From positions 28,800,951 to 28,864,950 of the forward strand of contig CM020620.1 in assembly GCA_009829735.1 (NCBI GenBank): 64,000 bases of DNA, read 5' to 3'. Below are positions 32,854-45,799 of the stretch, in pieces; position 1 is the first letter of the stretch, and every line of letters begins with the position of its first letter. The notes beneath the pieces were generated by a model. The model ran no database searches. It saw nothing but the letters and a program-made list of their open reading frames with translations, and was not told the origin of the DNA. The DNA is from Pyropia yezoensis. Taxonomy: Eukaryota > Rhodophyta > Bangiophyceae > Bangiales > Bangiaceae. Made by a program: the position numbers and the translations under genes.

Positions 32854-35800
32854 CCGATCCGACGGGAGGGGGGCTGCGGGCAGCACGACCATGTCATGAC
32901 ATCATTGCCACAGCGCCACTTCTTCATTAGATTGGACACTCTTGACGCCGCGGCCTCATTGCTACTTAAGTATGTATCGCCCTCAGGCTGAGCACGAGCG
33001 CTCATCAGCACTCGAGAGCTCGTGATGTCATAAATTTACAATCCCAGAATATCCTCCCCAAGCAACACAGCACCACTGTTCGACTTGGTCCATGCCAAGT
33101 CGTCCGGGTTGCCCTCCAGCTGGACGCACGGTGGAGTCGAAGAGGGGGCGTTGATCAAGAGATTACCGCTGGACCTTCCCGCACTCCTGCATCAACGCGG
33201 CAGCAGGACCAGAGCGGCTTGCCTATCGAGAAACCGTCGCCCCCGATGCATGTTGCCCGGCGCGACCGCGGGACCCCATGCCAGCTGACCGCCCGAGTGC
33301 ATGGAAGCAAGAGAGGGGGTCGCTCGGCGGCCGCACCACCCCTCCCAATGAGGTGGCCGTATGCTGGGGAGACAACGTGCTATCGGCCGTTCCGCTGCGG
33401 CCTGAAAGATCCGAAACAGAAGAAAAACTCGCCCACCGACCCCCCCGACGTGAGCTGTGCTCGAGCAGCAGCAGCAGTACGGAAGGACCCACCGGGATGG
33501 ATCAGAGAGGCTCGCGAGACGACTGAGGCAGAGGAGGAATACAGATTGGTGTGCTTTTTTTTCGTCAGCCCCAAGGGGTGGCTCCGTGCACTCCCATTGG
33601 TTGATGGAGCCGTCTTGAGCCCTGACACCCGTCAAGGTGGGTGCGTGAGGCGGACACTGATCACGCACGCGCTGGTGGTGGGAAAGAAACATCGGAGGCA
33701 GGTAAGCCACTGCGCCTAGGTTGGGATCCTGCTGGTGGCTTCGGCCCTCGCCACCCCCATCATCGCCGTACCAACGCCGTGCCATGCAACGCTCCGTTTC
33801 CAAAGGAGAGTCCCGAGGACCGCCGCTGCCGAGGATAGACAGTCGCCAGACGTTTGTCTTTGCAGACACGGGTCGCCACGCGCGCGACGACTGCCGGTAA
33901 CTCGCGTCGCCGGGGTGTCGACTCGTGCGCAAACGTGCCAGCGCGACGACGCAGCAGCGGCTGGCATGGGACGAGACGTGGACAGATGTGATGCCCTCAA
34001 GGGGAGGAGACATGGGGGGGGGGTCGGATGGAGGTGGCTGCGTGAGGATCGAGACGAGGCGGCGTGGACGCCGCTGGGCATCTGGTCGGACACCGCCTGG
34101 CCGTCCACTACTGGCCCGCTCTGCAGAATTCAAAGTTGTGTGAAGCTCTGCCTCCCCAAACCTGGGGCCACACTAAAGTTAGCAAAAAGACCTTCAGCTG
34201 AACACTTCTCTGCGGCGGTTACCGAAACTCCAATGACTCCGCTCAGGACTCGAGTGAGAATGACCAAGGACAATGACAATTCAATGTCGCATATGAGGAG
34301 ACAGGCTCACGGCAGCGCGCTCTCTCATCGAAGATTTGGAATTTGTAACGCTTCCGTCTCTCCCGATTTAGTCATCTACATACGCAGGTTTGCGGCAGAG
34401 AGGGTGAGGGTGATACAGTCGTGCAAACGGGGTGCAGCGCGGGGGCAAGGGGTACAGAAATCGGCAGGGATATATGAGGGCGACGAAATAAGAAGGGCAA
34501 CGGGGGGAATGTAGCCAATGGGGGCGGGCGCAGGCGAGGGAGAGGGGGAGTGCAACGTGGTTGTGGGGGCAATGTAAGGTACGAAGGTGCAGCAGACGGT
34601 GGCACAAAGACTAGTGCCGTGGTGTGCTGCTGTGGTGGTCTCTCTGGGATAGGAACACTGCGCACCAAAGAAGTGCAGTCTAGGCAGCTCGGTCGCACCG
34701 AGGGCGTCTCATTTGAGTGAATGTTTACCCCGTGGCGTGTCACTAAAGGTGGATTCCCTACAGCTGTGTAGGCCGGTCAAGAAAGGGGCGACAAGGCGCC
34801 GCAAGTGAATGTTACGAGCTCAAACCTGTTCACAGAGCGCGCTGTCGTCTCCCGACGCAGTGCTGTTGAAGCGAGCGTTGCAAATGAGCATGAAGTCTCC
34901 GTTTTTCTCTCGTATATTGTCTTCTTGCTATTCTTGTTCTTGCGGCAGCACGTGATGCGGCCATCTGCGTCTTTTTTTTTTCATTTTTCATTTTTCAGAT
35001 TGCATGGAGATTGTTCAATGTGAGCTTGACCAGAAGGGGCTCTTCCATCTTCAAAGAGTCGTCTTCTTGCTACGACGGCGCTTCTTCCCCCCCCCCCTGT
35101 GCTGAAGCGCAGAGCAGAAAAGGAGACTTTCTGACGCTAAGGCCATGTACCCATGTCTACCTTGACACGCCACTTGCCAGAGCACCGTCACGAGCCGGCA
35201 CGAGCTTAGCTAAAGGCGTCGATTCGTGGGCCCCAGCCGCGCAGAGAAGTCCCCCACGCATGACTCACAGCACTCAGATAAAAGAGACACACAAAAATAG
35301 AGAGCTTGGGAGCTGCGCTTCCCGTTGCAAAAAGAAGGAGGCAAAAAAACCGTGTGTCGGCGGAGCTATGGTCGGTCAAAAAAGGACCGCGTCAACCGGC
35401 ATAGCTAGATATCTGGAATCCACTTTTCTGTCCTGCCGATATGTATAATTGTTCTTTACTGAGGGCCTCGGCCCAGTATCTATATATGAAAAGGGTCTTT
35501 CCAGAAGACTTTCGTTTAAGCACCCGTGTCATGCGTAAAACACATGCTAATGGGTAGCTGGCTAAAAGTATCTAATGAAGGATCGTCAACCCGCCGCTTC
35601 AAGGATTATGACATTGTCCACGAGACTCGTCCGTTCCTTCCCGTCGTGGCCCACTCTTGACTTTTGCTGGCTGCCGCTGGTGGCCTCCACCCGTGGGAGC
35701 CCCCACCAAAACGCTTCCAAGTCAATCCCAGTGATGATGATGCCGCCTGGCGGCGGCCTGCCCCCGCCCCGCCGCCCCCCTCCTCTCGCGGCTATTTACC

Positions 35801-36416
35801 CACCCTGCAGACGAGGCGGCGTGACCGGCCAGCAAAGGACCAACGGCCGCGTGACGCGCGGTTGCACTGCCGCTGGGGGTCACCTCGTCGCCGCCGCCCC
35901 CACCCTGCGCTCTGATGATGCGAGTCATTCCGAGGCCGCGCCCCCCGGCCGCCCCGCGGGTAGGTACAGTACACACAGCTAGGCCACAGGCGGCGGCGGG
36001 CGGCCAGCGGTGCTGCTGCGGACAGGGTATCCCTGCTGGGGAGCGGGTCCCCTCCCGCCTCTCCGCCCCCTCTTTTTGGGCCGCCCGCCGCCCGCCCCCC
36101 CCCCCGCCAGTGGCAAGTCGCTCTCTTGAGAGGCCTGCCAGCAGCCAAAGCCACACACCACTCCTCTCAAGGCACCGGCGGCGCCCGCCACTGGCAGCCT
36201 GACGTAGGCGCGCACCCCTTCCCCCCCCCCCCCCCCCCCCCCCCCCTCCTCCCGCTTCTCAGACCTATCCCTTCCCACCCCCCCCCCCCCCCCCCCGCGC
36301 CCCCCTTGGGAACAACCCCCAACGTCCTTGGCCTGCGGCCACCCGCGCCTGTGGCGTGGGCTCCACGTGGCCGCTGCGGTGCGCCGTGGCCGCAGTGGCG
36401 CTTGGCGCCCTCGGGT

Positions 36417-36477
36417 GCTCCCGGCCGCCTATCCTCTAGGCGGCGGACAGCTCCCGGCCGCCTATCACAGGCGGCCG
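36417..36477. repeat. Tandem stem-loops
   Basis: A 17-bp direct repeat (GCTCCCGGCCGCCTATC at 36417 and 36450) in which each copy starts a hairpin: arms GCCGCCT/AGGCGGC around 7 nt (36424-36444) and arms CGGCCGCCT/AGGCGGCCG around 5 nt (36455-36477). Confidence 0.75.
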
Positions 36478-36891
36478 AGCGCACCCAAGGGTGATGTCCG
36501 CTCGCTCCCCCCTCCCCCCTCTTGAGGGTGTGGTCGGTACCTCGAGGTTGGCCTTGCCGGCAACCCGACCGCTGTTGCTCGAAGCTGGGTTGCGCCGCCA
36601 CGTTTTTTTTTGGGGGGGGTGCGGGTAGCTGGGGAGCCGCCACCGCGCCAGAGGGCCACTACCGCGCTAGAGGGGGGGGGGGGGCGGGCACCCCCCCTCC
36701 ACTGCAGTGTGATGGCGGCGGGGGTGCTAGGGGGGGGAGCGGGCGGGGGTGGTGTCACGCGTGCACCTGTTGGTGCGTCTTTCCCCCCACCCCCCCTCAC
36801 CACCCTCCCGCCTCCCAACAGGGTCCTGTTGGTGCGCATGCTGAACTGCACGCTCGCGCCCCCGTCCCGTGCGCGTGGCCAACCGGGCAGG

Positions 36892-38494
36892 CATCGTCAG
36901 AAAAGTGTGCAACCGAACCACATCGCGGCATGATATTGCCAAGCCGAAAATGAGATGTCATGGCGGTGATGGTTCAGTAGGTCATGCCGTGAACCACACA
37001 CCGGCATGAAGTCCATTGTGGTTCAGAATGTAGTTCAGGGTGGGGCGACGACAGAACCTCGCATGCGTGGGCTCGTGGTTCGCTCTCGTGATCCGGAAGC
37101 CAATCAGAGAGCCGCAGCTGGGTCACTAAGCGAGTTGGGTACGAGGGCAGGTCTCAAGGTCATGTTTGAGGTGTGGGCCCTACGTCCTGCTGGGTCACTC
37201 CAACCCAAAGTGCCTCCACCTGTGGCGGTCGTGACCCTGCCACACCCAACTTAGTGCTCGAAGCAACGCTCCCACCCAGGAGGTCGGTCGACGCGGCGTG
37301 TCGGCGGAGAGCTATAACCCGCAGCTCCATCCCCACGCACCCTTCTCGCTTCCACTCCCCCTTCCCCCCAACCCCCCCTCACCCCCACCCTCCCGTCACT
37401 CCCAACCCGCACTCGCCGCCACCCCTCCTCGCGCTCTTGTGCCACCATCCGCTCATATGGACATGACCTGGCCAACTTCGCACCCGTGCCCCACCCCGCC
37501 CCGTGTCTCCGCCCCTACCCCCGCCGACTGCTGCCCATCCCGTTGACCAAAGAGTCGTGGCCCTCGGCCATGATGGGACGCGGAGCATGATGGCTGTTGT
37601 CAAGAGCATTGAGCGGGACGGCGTCGACGTGCGGGCCACTGATGGCAGTTGCTACGACGCTCGCGGGTGCGTACGTGCCGGAGGTTGCGCCGTCCGGAGT
37701 TGCCGCTGTGGTGTCGATGAGTCCGTCGGTGCAGGCGTGTGGGCTACCGGAGCTTCGGGTGCTTCGGCACAAAGTCTGGCGCAATGGCGTTGGCAAGTGG
37801 GCGGGCGCCGGCGAGCGAGCCGCTGGGGCCCAGCACGACGGCATGCGGGTAGGTGTCGGTCGGGGCGCCGTCTGCGGCCGGCGAGGCGTCTGCGCGGCGG
37901 CGGAGATGACGGTACGTGTCGTGGCCATGACCGCGCTATTGGTGGGTGATATGCCGGGCCCCGCTTTTCTAGTGTGCTTGTGGGGAGTGATGGCGGGGAG
38001 GTGATGTCTTGTGGGGGCTGACGGGGGGGGGGAGATGATGGATTGCGGGTGGTGACGAGAGGGGAGGGAGCAAGCTTTCGCAGCGGATGGCTGGCGGGGG
38101 TGCGCGAGGGGCGGCCGCTACGAGACGGACGTCGTCTACAGCGTTGGCACTAGATGATCCACGGCAGCTGCCGGGTGGTGACGATGCGTCGTGCGGCAGG
38201 TGGGTGGTGGTGTGCCGGGCCGGGAGGTGGCCGGCCGGTCGTTGAAAAGTGCGTAGAACCTATAAAATCGTTCCTATATGTAAGAATAGGAAACAAGAAA
38301 ACCTTAAGGATTAAGAACAAGACCGTGCAGTACTCTCTTGCATGACCGGGAAGTGAAAGGCGAAAGTCTCGTGTGTGGACCATTCTCATGGCTGACCAAC
38401 TTGGCATGACCCTGTGGTCATGCCGAGAACCGCCCTTGAGCCATAATCGGCATGAGGTTTGACCTCATTCGGGCTGCACACTTTTCTGACGATG
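36892..38494. mobile_element. Probable non-autonomous TIR element
   Basis: 1603 bp bounded by 20-bp perfect inverted repeats (CATCGTCAGAAAAGTGTGCA at the left; its reverse complement at 38475-38494). The flanking 100 bp at each end is a looser inverted match carrying several GGCATGA/TCATGCC motifs (near 36928, 36988, 37001, 38404, 38415 and 38450), as expected for transposase-binding subterminal sites. The interior frames (37503-37949 and 37597-38004) overlap and show no transposase domain. No clear target-site duplication is visible, so the exact end could be off by a few bases. Confidence 0.65.
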
Positions 38495-39572
38495 TGGGGA
38501 ATCCAACGAGGGGCGCCTGGTATTCTGGGCACCCGCCCACGCCCTTCCCACTTGCCAGACCTCCCCGCCTCCCCTCTCTCTTCCCCGTCCCCCCCCCCCC
38601 TCCCTCCCCTTCCCCTCCCCTGTTTTCCCCCTCTGTTTCTTCTTCTTTTTTTTTCTTCTCCTTGTTCTTTTCTTTTTTGCTTGCCCCTCTCGCGCGCAGC
38701 ACCACCCCGACCGCCACGACACCACCACCACCACCACCACCACCACCACCACCACCACTATAACCACCCCCCTTCCGTCTGTTTCTCCCCTACATCATTG
38801 TTGTTTTTTTTGTTTCCTTTTTTCCCTCTCGTTGCACCGTGATCGTCGCACCCACCGCCCCCACCCCCACCCCGTCTTCCCGCCCGCCCCAGCCGTGTGC
38901 GGTGCGCCGGTGGGGGGGTGGGGGGGGGGGGGGGTGCGTTGCGCTCGTCACCCGCGCTGGCACCACCGAGCCGTTGCCGCTTGGGTGGTGCGGCCACGCC
39001 CCCCCCCCCTCCCCGGTGCCGCCGCCGCCACCGACCGCCACCGCCGCTGCCACTGCTCGTCCCCAGTTTTGAGCGCTTGCCCGCCGCCGCCCACCCCGCC
39101 CGCCCGCCACCCCTCCCCCCCCCCATCCATTCCAAAAACCGAGGTGGGTGGTGGTGCTAGACGTGAGGGGAGGAGGGGGGGGGGGGTGGCTCGGTGGCGG
39201 CACCCCCCCCCCCCCCCTTGCCCTTGCCACCACCACGACCACTGCTCACGAGCCAGCGCGCCCACTGCCCGTGCGCCCCGCAGCGACGCGGCCGTGTCTG
39301 CTTCTTGTGACCCGCACGCCCAAGAAACCCACCCTCTTCCCTCCCCCTTCCCTCCCCCCTTTCCCTCCTTCCCCCTCACTACAACAGCAAAAAAAAAAAC
39401 ACACGCGTGGTGTTCACCGCCCCCCCTCCCTCCGCAGGCCGGCGGCGCATTGATGATGACGTGCTGTGGCGGGCGGCAGAGGGGCGCGCGCGGCGCGACG
39501 CGGCGCGTCGCGGCGCGGCGCGGCGGGCCGGCCGGCCGCGCCCCCAGCGGGGATGACAGTCCCCGCAGCGCG

Positions 39573-39608
<36 letters not shown>

Positions 39609-39982
39609 TGCAGGGGGGCTGCCTGCCTGCGGCCTGCCTCTGGTTGGGCTGGCTGCAGGGCCCGTCGCGGCTCGGCGGCCAGCCGCCAACCGGGGTTGGC
39701 CGGGCGGCTGGGCGGCCTCTTCCGCGTCGCCCCCCGGCGGGGGGTGGGGCTGCCTGCTGGGGGCGGCCCGCCGCGTCGCGGCGCACGGGAAACGGGGCGG
39801 GGAAGGGACGGGGAGGGACGCGGCGGGGCGGGGCGGGGCGGGGCGCGGGGCGGGGCGGGGCGGGGCGGGGCGGGCAGCCACTGACGCGGGGCGGCTCGGC
39901 GCACGACGCGTCTGCTGCGGGGCCCACCCCACCGTCCCGCGCGCCCACCCCCGCCCCCCCCCCCCCCCCCGCACGTGACACC

Positions 39983-40015
<33 letters not shown>

Positions 40016-40618
40016 CGGGCGGGCGGGCGGGCCGGCCTGACCGGGGCGGCGGCGGGGGGGCGGCGGCGGGGGCGGGGCGGGGCGGGGGTCTGGCTGCCCT
40101 TTCCGCTCTCTGCCCACCAGCAGCGGCCGCCAACTCGACATCCGCGGCGCCACCCCCTTCCCACCCCCCCACCCCTCTCCCCCCCCCCCCCCCCCCCGCG
40201 CGCGCCAACGACACGGCACGACACGACGACACGACCCGGCCGGTCCGGCCGCGCCCATCCCGAATCCCCCTTCCCCCCAGACGGCATGGCCAGACCCCCC
40301 CTCCCCCCCCGCCTCCCCCGCTGCCTCGTCTCACCCGCACCACCGGTGGGGTCGGCCTAGCCGGCCGGCTGCCCGCCGCACTACCCACCACCCCCGCCCA
40401 CCCCCCACCCCACCCCACCCCACCCCACTCCACTCCACCCCACCCCACCCCTCCACCACCCACACGCTCCCCGCCCCCCCCCCCCCCCCCCCCCCCCCCC
40501 GCCCGCCGTCTGTCCGCCTCGCCCCTCTCCCTCCCCCCCCCCCCCCCCACATACCCGCATCCACACACCCACCCACACACGCGCGCGCGCGCGCGGGTGC
40601 TCCCCGCCGCCGCCGGCC
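38495..40618. other. GC-rich spacer with simple repeats
   Basis: It contains ACC triplets (about 38721-38757), long C runs (36 C at 39573-39608), a GGGGC array, and CCCCA pentamers (about 40400-40450). Frames on both strands are open through composition only. It should include the promoter of the zinc-finger gene. Confidence 0.5.
39824..39874 (+). repeat. GGGGC pentanucleotide array
   Basis: About ten GGGGC units with one GC interruption, followed by a CGGGC. Such arrays form stable G-quadruplexes and tend to change length. Confidence 0.85.
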
Positions 40619-43194
40619 ATGCGCCGGCGGGCCCGTGGCGCCGGCAGCAGCAGCGCCAGTGGCGGCGGGCGCGGCGGCAGCCGCGGCCGCCCGGCCGGCG
40701 GCAGCGGCAGCGGCAGCGGCAGCGGCGGCGGCGGCGGCGGCGGCGGGCGCGGCGGCGGTGGCGCCAGGGGGGCCGCCGCCGCCGCCGGCCGGGACGGCCA
40801 CGACGGCGGCGGCGGCGACAGCGGCGGCAGCGGCAACGGGCCACCCGCGGGGGCGGCGGCCGCCCATTCGCCGCCGCGGCCGGCGCTGGCAGGGCGCGGG
40901 GGGGGGGGGGCCGTTGGGGTGCCGCCCCCGCCCCCGCCGCTGCCGCCCCCGCCGCCGCCGCCGCCGCCGCGGCCGCTTCCGCCCGCCGCACCCACCCCCA
41001 CAGACGCTGCGGCGGCGGCCGCTGTCGTTGCGGCTGCCGCCACCGCCGCGGCCGCAGGGGCAGCCGCAACCACAGCCACAGCCACAGCCAGAGGCACCCC
41101 AGCCACAGCCACCGCCACCGCCACAGCCACAGCCACAGCCGCAGCCGCAGCCGCAGCAGCGGCGGCGGCCACAGGTGGCGGCGGCGGCGGCGGCGGCGGT
41201 GGGGGTGGTGGTGGCGGCGGCGCCCCTGTCGGGGGGGTCAAGGTGGAGGAGGGGGGGGTGGGGGGGGGGGGGGGGGGTGCCGCCGGCAGCAGGACGACCC
41301 CCACCGCTACGTCGGCGGCCGCCGCGCCCGCCTGGCCAGACGGCCCACACGACGGAATGAGCGGGGAGGGGGGAGGGGGGAGGAGCAGTGACGGCGGTGG
41401 TGGTGGTGGTGGTCACGCACCTGGTGGTGGTGGTGGTAGTGGTGGTGGTGGTGGTGGTGGTGGTGGTGGTGGTGGTGGTGGTGGTGGTGGTGGTGGTGGT
41501 GGTGGTTGGGATGGTGGTGGGGGTGGTGGGGGTGATGGTGGTGGGGGTGGAGGAATGGTGGGGGGGGGGGGGTGGGGGGCGGGGGGGGAGGTGACCATGG
41601 AGAGGGGGTGGGAGGGGGGGGGCAGGGGGCAGTCGCAGCGGCAGCGGCGGCGGTGGGGGCGGCGGGGGCGGCGGCAGCGGCGGCGTTGGCGGCGGTGGCG
41701 GCGGTGGGGCCGGCATCGGCTGGGGCGGCCGCCGGCCGTCGGGGGCGGACCGACGGACCGCCTCCCCGGCCACGGCCGTGTCGGCGGGGATGGCTGGCGC
41801 CACCCCCCCACCCCCCCGTGGCGGGGGTGGCGGCGGCGGCGGTGGCGGTAGCGGAGGCCGAGGCGGAGGCGGAGGTGGCGGCGGTGGGGGCGGTGGAGGC
41901 GGGGGGGGGGGGGGCGGGCCGCGTTGGCGGCGGCAGCGGCGGCCGCGTCGGGGGAGCGGGGCACGACGGCCAGCGTGGCGGGGCGGCCCATCCGGCGGAC
42001 TCGCGGGGAGCGCTCAGGTGCGTGACAAGCGGGGGGGGGGGCGTGGGTGGTTGGGGGGTGGGTGGGTGGGGTGGGTGCCGGTTGGCACGCGCCCGGCTAG
42101 CGGGGGGCGCAGCACGGGCGTGAGGGGTATGGGGGGGGGGGGGGAGGAGGGTGGCGCGCACGTTGCCGACAGCGGGTCCACAGGGGGTGGGGTGTGGGAG
42201 CATCATGGGGGACGGCACGCACCAGGAGGTGGGGCGTGTGGGCATCCTTTGGGGGACGGCGCCGCGGGCGGCGACGGGTGCGCCACGGCCGCGGGTCCAC
42301 ACCTTGGGTTGGGGGGGGGTGGTGGTGGGAGGGGGAGTGGGGCAGAGGCGCGCCCCCGCCCCCGGCCGGCGCCCCGGTGGGGATGCGCCTTGTCCCTGTT
42401 GATGGGCACTGCCGCCCGGCCCTGTTCCGTGCCTTGGGGCGCGGCCGCCGCACCTTTTTTTTTTTTTTTTTCCCCTTGGGAGACAGAGCGCCCCAGGCCG
42501 CACCCTGCCGCCGCCGCCGCCGCCCTGGGGCGTGTGTGCCGCGACGGGGGGGGGGGGGGGCGTGCGCATTTTTGGTGTGGGGGGGGGGGGGGGGGGGGGA
42601 AAGGGCGGAACCACTGACGCAGTGTGCTGTTTGCTTCTTTTGGTGTCGCTGGTCGGTGTGTGGGTGTTGCCACTCCTGTCCTTCCCACCTCACCCCCGCC
42701 CCCCCCCCGTCCCATTTCTTCTTCCGACGGTCCCCCTCCGCGACGCGACAACACACACGCGGGGCCCGGACGCGTCACGCACGGCCGGCTGTTGGGGGGG
42801 GAATCCCACCGCGGGGGTACACGTCCATGTCGTTTGGCCCGCGTCCGTTCCGTCCACTGTCATGCTACCCCCCCCCCCCCCTCCATGCGGACATTCTACC
42901 CCGCCCACGTCGTTGCCCTGTACGCCGCCACTCCCCCAACCCCCCCCCCCCCCGCCCCCCCCCACACAGAAAAAGAGCGCAAGAAGCACGCCGGCTGGCG
43001 CCGCTGCCCCGCCTGTGACAAGACGGTCAGCACCAACGGGCGCAACTTTTTCTACCACATGCAGCGGTGCGACCCGCTGTTCTTTGCCGACGAGCTCCGC
43101 GCGTACGGGGCGCCCAAGGACGGGGCGCGGCCGTCTGCTTTTGCCGCCGCCATTGCCGCCGCGGACGCGGCCAGCAGGCCGCTGGGCATTGGCA

Positions 43195-43226
<32 letters not shown>

Positions 43227-43316
43227 CACTACCAGCCCCGCACCGCCTCGTCATCGGCGGTGGATGTGCTCGCCCGCTTCCACCGCGCCGCCCCCACCGC
43301 CGGGCCCGCACCGGCT

Positions 43317-43351
<35 letters not shown>

Positions 43352-45799
43352 AGGGGGTGGGGTGCCGCCCGGCGGTGGCGGCCGCCCCGCCGGCGGCGGG
43401 GCGGGCCCCCCCGCTCGCAACGCCAGCGGCCGCTTCACCTCCTCCGCCTACGCGTCGCCGCCGCCCCCACCGCCGGCGGCGTCCACATCCCTATTTGCCG
43501 CCGCCGCCGCCGCCGCCGCCGCGGCCGCGGCCACGCCGCCGCCACCACCGCTTCCGCTGCCGCTACTGCCACCGCCACCACCGCCACCGCCGCCACCGCC
43601 ACCGCCGCCTGGAATGGCCACCCGAGCGTATGCCGGCGGCGGCCACCCCGCCCCGCCCGGCGGCGGTGGTGGTGGCGGCGCGTACATGGGGCTCCCGCCT
43701 GGGGGGGAGGAGCACCAGCGCCACTACCCCCGCGGGGGCGGCGACGCCGCCGCCGTGTCCAGCGGCGCCCTCAACGCGGCCATGGTGCAGCGGCTCTTTG
43801 AGCCGCACCGCCTCAGTGAGGGGGTGGGGGGGCCCCCCGACGACCTGCTGGGCTACGCCCCGCCCCTGCCCCCCCCCACCCCCACCGACCGGCCGCCGCT
43901 GGCACGCCCCCACCACCACCACCACCACCAACAACCACAACAACCACAACAACCACAACAACGGCCAGACAGGGGGGCGGGGGGGGGGGTGCTGTCGGCG
44001 CCCCCGCCGGCGCCCCTCCGGCTGGTCGGCACCGCCTCTGCCCACACGGCGGCGGCGGCGGCGGCGGCGGCCTATGCCCACCACCACCCCCACCCCCCCC
44101 CGCTCCCCTTTGCGCCGCCCCCACCGGCGGGGGTGGCGGCGGGGGCAGCCGCCTCGCCGTCACCGCTGCGGCTGCCCCCCGCCTCCTCCTCCACCCCCAA
44201 CGTTGCCGGCAGCCTCCTCCTCCCGTCTGTCGGGGGGGGCGGGGAGGGGGGCGGGTGGTCGTCTGCTGCCGCCGCCGCTGCCGCCGCTACCGACGCCGCC
44301 GCCACCGCCGCGCGGGTCATCCGGGGGCGGTGGGCGGCGCAGGTGGCCTTCCTGGTGGCCAACGAGCTCCTCGTCGCGGCGCTAGTGGCCAACTGGGAGA
44401 GCACCCGCGGGCGGCTGCAGTTTGACTCCCCGGGCGCCGCGCGCCTCTTTGCCACCGTCCGGGACGCGCAGGACCGCGCCGGTGGGGGGGGCGGGGAGGC
44501 GGCGGCTGCGTCGGCTGCGGCTGCTCCCCAATTTGCCACCAGCAACGCGTCGGCCGATGGCGGGGGGGGCGGCGGGGACGGCAGCTATGCGCCCTACGAG
44601 GAGCCGCCGTCGCTGCTGCCGCTCGGGGGCGGCGGCGGCGGGGGTGGCGGGGGGGGCGTCGACGACGACCACGCGGCGTGGACGCCCCCGCTAAGCGGGG
44701 AGGACGCCATGTGCCAGGCGGCGGCGGATGTGGCGCGGCAGTGGCCCCCCGCCCCCGGACGGGACCCCCACGCCGCCGCGCCCCTTGCAGACCTCCTCTA
44801 CGCCCCTGCCCCGGTGGGGGGGGGCGGCGCCGGCGCCGGCGGCCAGGGGGGGGGGGGGGGGGGGGAGGGAGCGGCGGCCCTGCCCACCGCCCGCCGTCCG
44901 TGCCGCCGGCAGGCCTGAGGCCGCCGGTAGCAGACTGGGCGGGGTCCGCGGAGGGGGAGCCCCATGGGGGGGGCGGCGTGCCTCCCCCCCCGCAAGACGC
45001 GCTGCCCCATACCGAGCCCCTTCTCGGGGGGGGGCGGCCCCCGCAGGTGGCTTTTGGACGGCACCTCGACCGGCGGCTGTTTCATCAGACCGACGGCCAC
45101 CACGGCCAACGGGGTGGGGGCGGCGGCGACGGCGGCGACGGCGACGGCGGCGGGCCTGCCCACGGGACGCCGTCTGCCCAGCAACTGCACAACGTGGCGC
45201 CACCGCCCGGCCCCTTTCCCGACGTTCCCGTGGCGGTGGTGGCCGCCGGGGAGGCCGTCTTTGGGGGCTGCTGGTCCCCGCTCGTTGCCGACCCGGCGGC
45301 GGCGGCGGCGGCGGCGACAGCGGCGGCGGCGGTGGGGGCGGCGGTCGCAGCGCCGCTGGGCCGCCACCCGCCGCCGGTCGGGGGCGCTGCCTATGGCGTG
45401 CCGCCGCGGGACGCCGGGCGGGGGACGGGAGCGCAGGCCATGGTCACGGACTTTGACGCGCTCGTTGCGGGCCTCGTCCGCGACGGCGCGGGGGGCATGG
45501 CATTGCCCACTGGGGGTGGTGGTGGTGGGAGCGGTGGTGGTGGTGATGGCGACGGGATGGCCGACCCGCAGGGGGCGGCGGGCGGAGGGGGCGTAGGGCT
45601 GGCGGGCACCCCCCCCCCCCAGCACGGGGGCGGGGGGCAGGGCTGCCAGCCGCTGCCCCCTCCCCCCCACGCGGCGCACGCGCTGCCCTTTGGGGAGGAC
45701 CCAGACGACCCGATGGAGGACGCCTACCCGCTGCCGCCGGGGGCGGCGGACCACCCCATGCACCCGCACCCCCACCCCCCGCCGCCGGCGCCACCATAG
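40619..45799 (+). CDS. CCHC zinc-finger, Gly/Pro/His/Gln-rich nuclear protein (fragmented model)
   Basis: The likely start is ATG 40619 (MRRRARGAGSSS). A candidate donor CAG/GTGCGT at 42017/42018 and acceptor CACACAG at 42969 join in phase to read RRTRGERSEKERKKHAGWRR, directly before a finger with Cys-x2-Cys-x13-His-x3-Cys spacing (CPACDKTVSTNGRNFFYHMQ then RC). Exon 2 (42970-45799) continues with Ala, Pro and Gly runs, a His6 then QQPQQPQQP stretch, an ordered helix ARVIRGRWAAQVAFLVANEL and an acidic end (LPFGEDPDDPMEDAY). Frame continuity is lost at the 20-base G run 44846-44865 and probably also in G-rich tract(s) near 41560-41600, so run length in the assembly or true mutation decides the protein. 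VKVEE near 41240 is a sumoylation-like site. DNA binding and a regulatory role are inferred. Moderate for gene, low for exact product. Confidence 0.5.
41395..41512 (+). repeat. GGT trinucleotide microsatellite
   Basis: About 35 mostly perfect GGT units with a few interruptions (CACGCACCT near 41413; AGT near 41438), coding Gly in the zinc-finger gene frame. Confidence 0.85.
44846..44865 (+). repeat. 20-base G run where the reading frame changes
   Basis: The zinc-finger gene reads in one frame up to this run and in another after it. Convincing protein sequence (for example VAVVAAGEAVFGGCWSPLV) resumes downstream in the shifted frame. Confidence 0.75.

Larger units (their letters stand above)
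30653..36891. other. Gene-poor region between two transposons
   Basis: Several frames are open (for example 33192-34133 on the minus strand, 313 residues; 33219-33719 on the plus strand), but they overlap each other, show no domain, and many lack a proper ATG. 34300-35560 is AT-richer and empty. 35900-36900 is GC-rich with C and G runs (26 C at 36221-36246). No gene is supported. Confidence 0.5.

Noticed and set aside
33192-34133. 313-residue minus-strand frame
   Set aside because: It overlaps a similar plus-strand frame, and no domain or clear start context was found.
38948-41803. Minus-strand frames of 430-550 residues (Ala/Pro/His-rich)
   Set aside because: They are complements of G-rich repeats. 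The plus strand carries the zinc-finger gene with a sensible motif, so these are not called.
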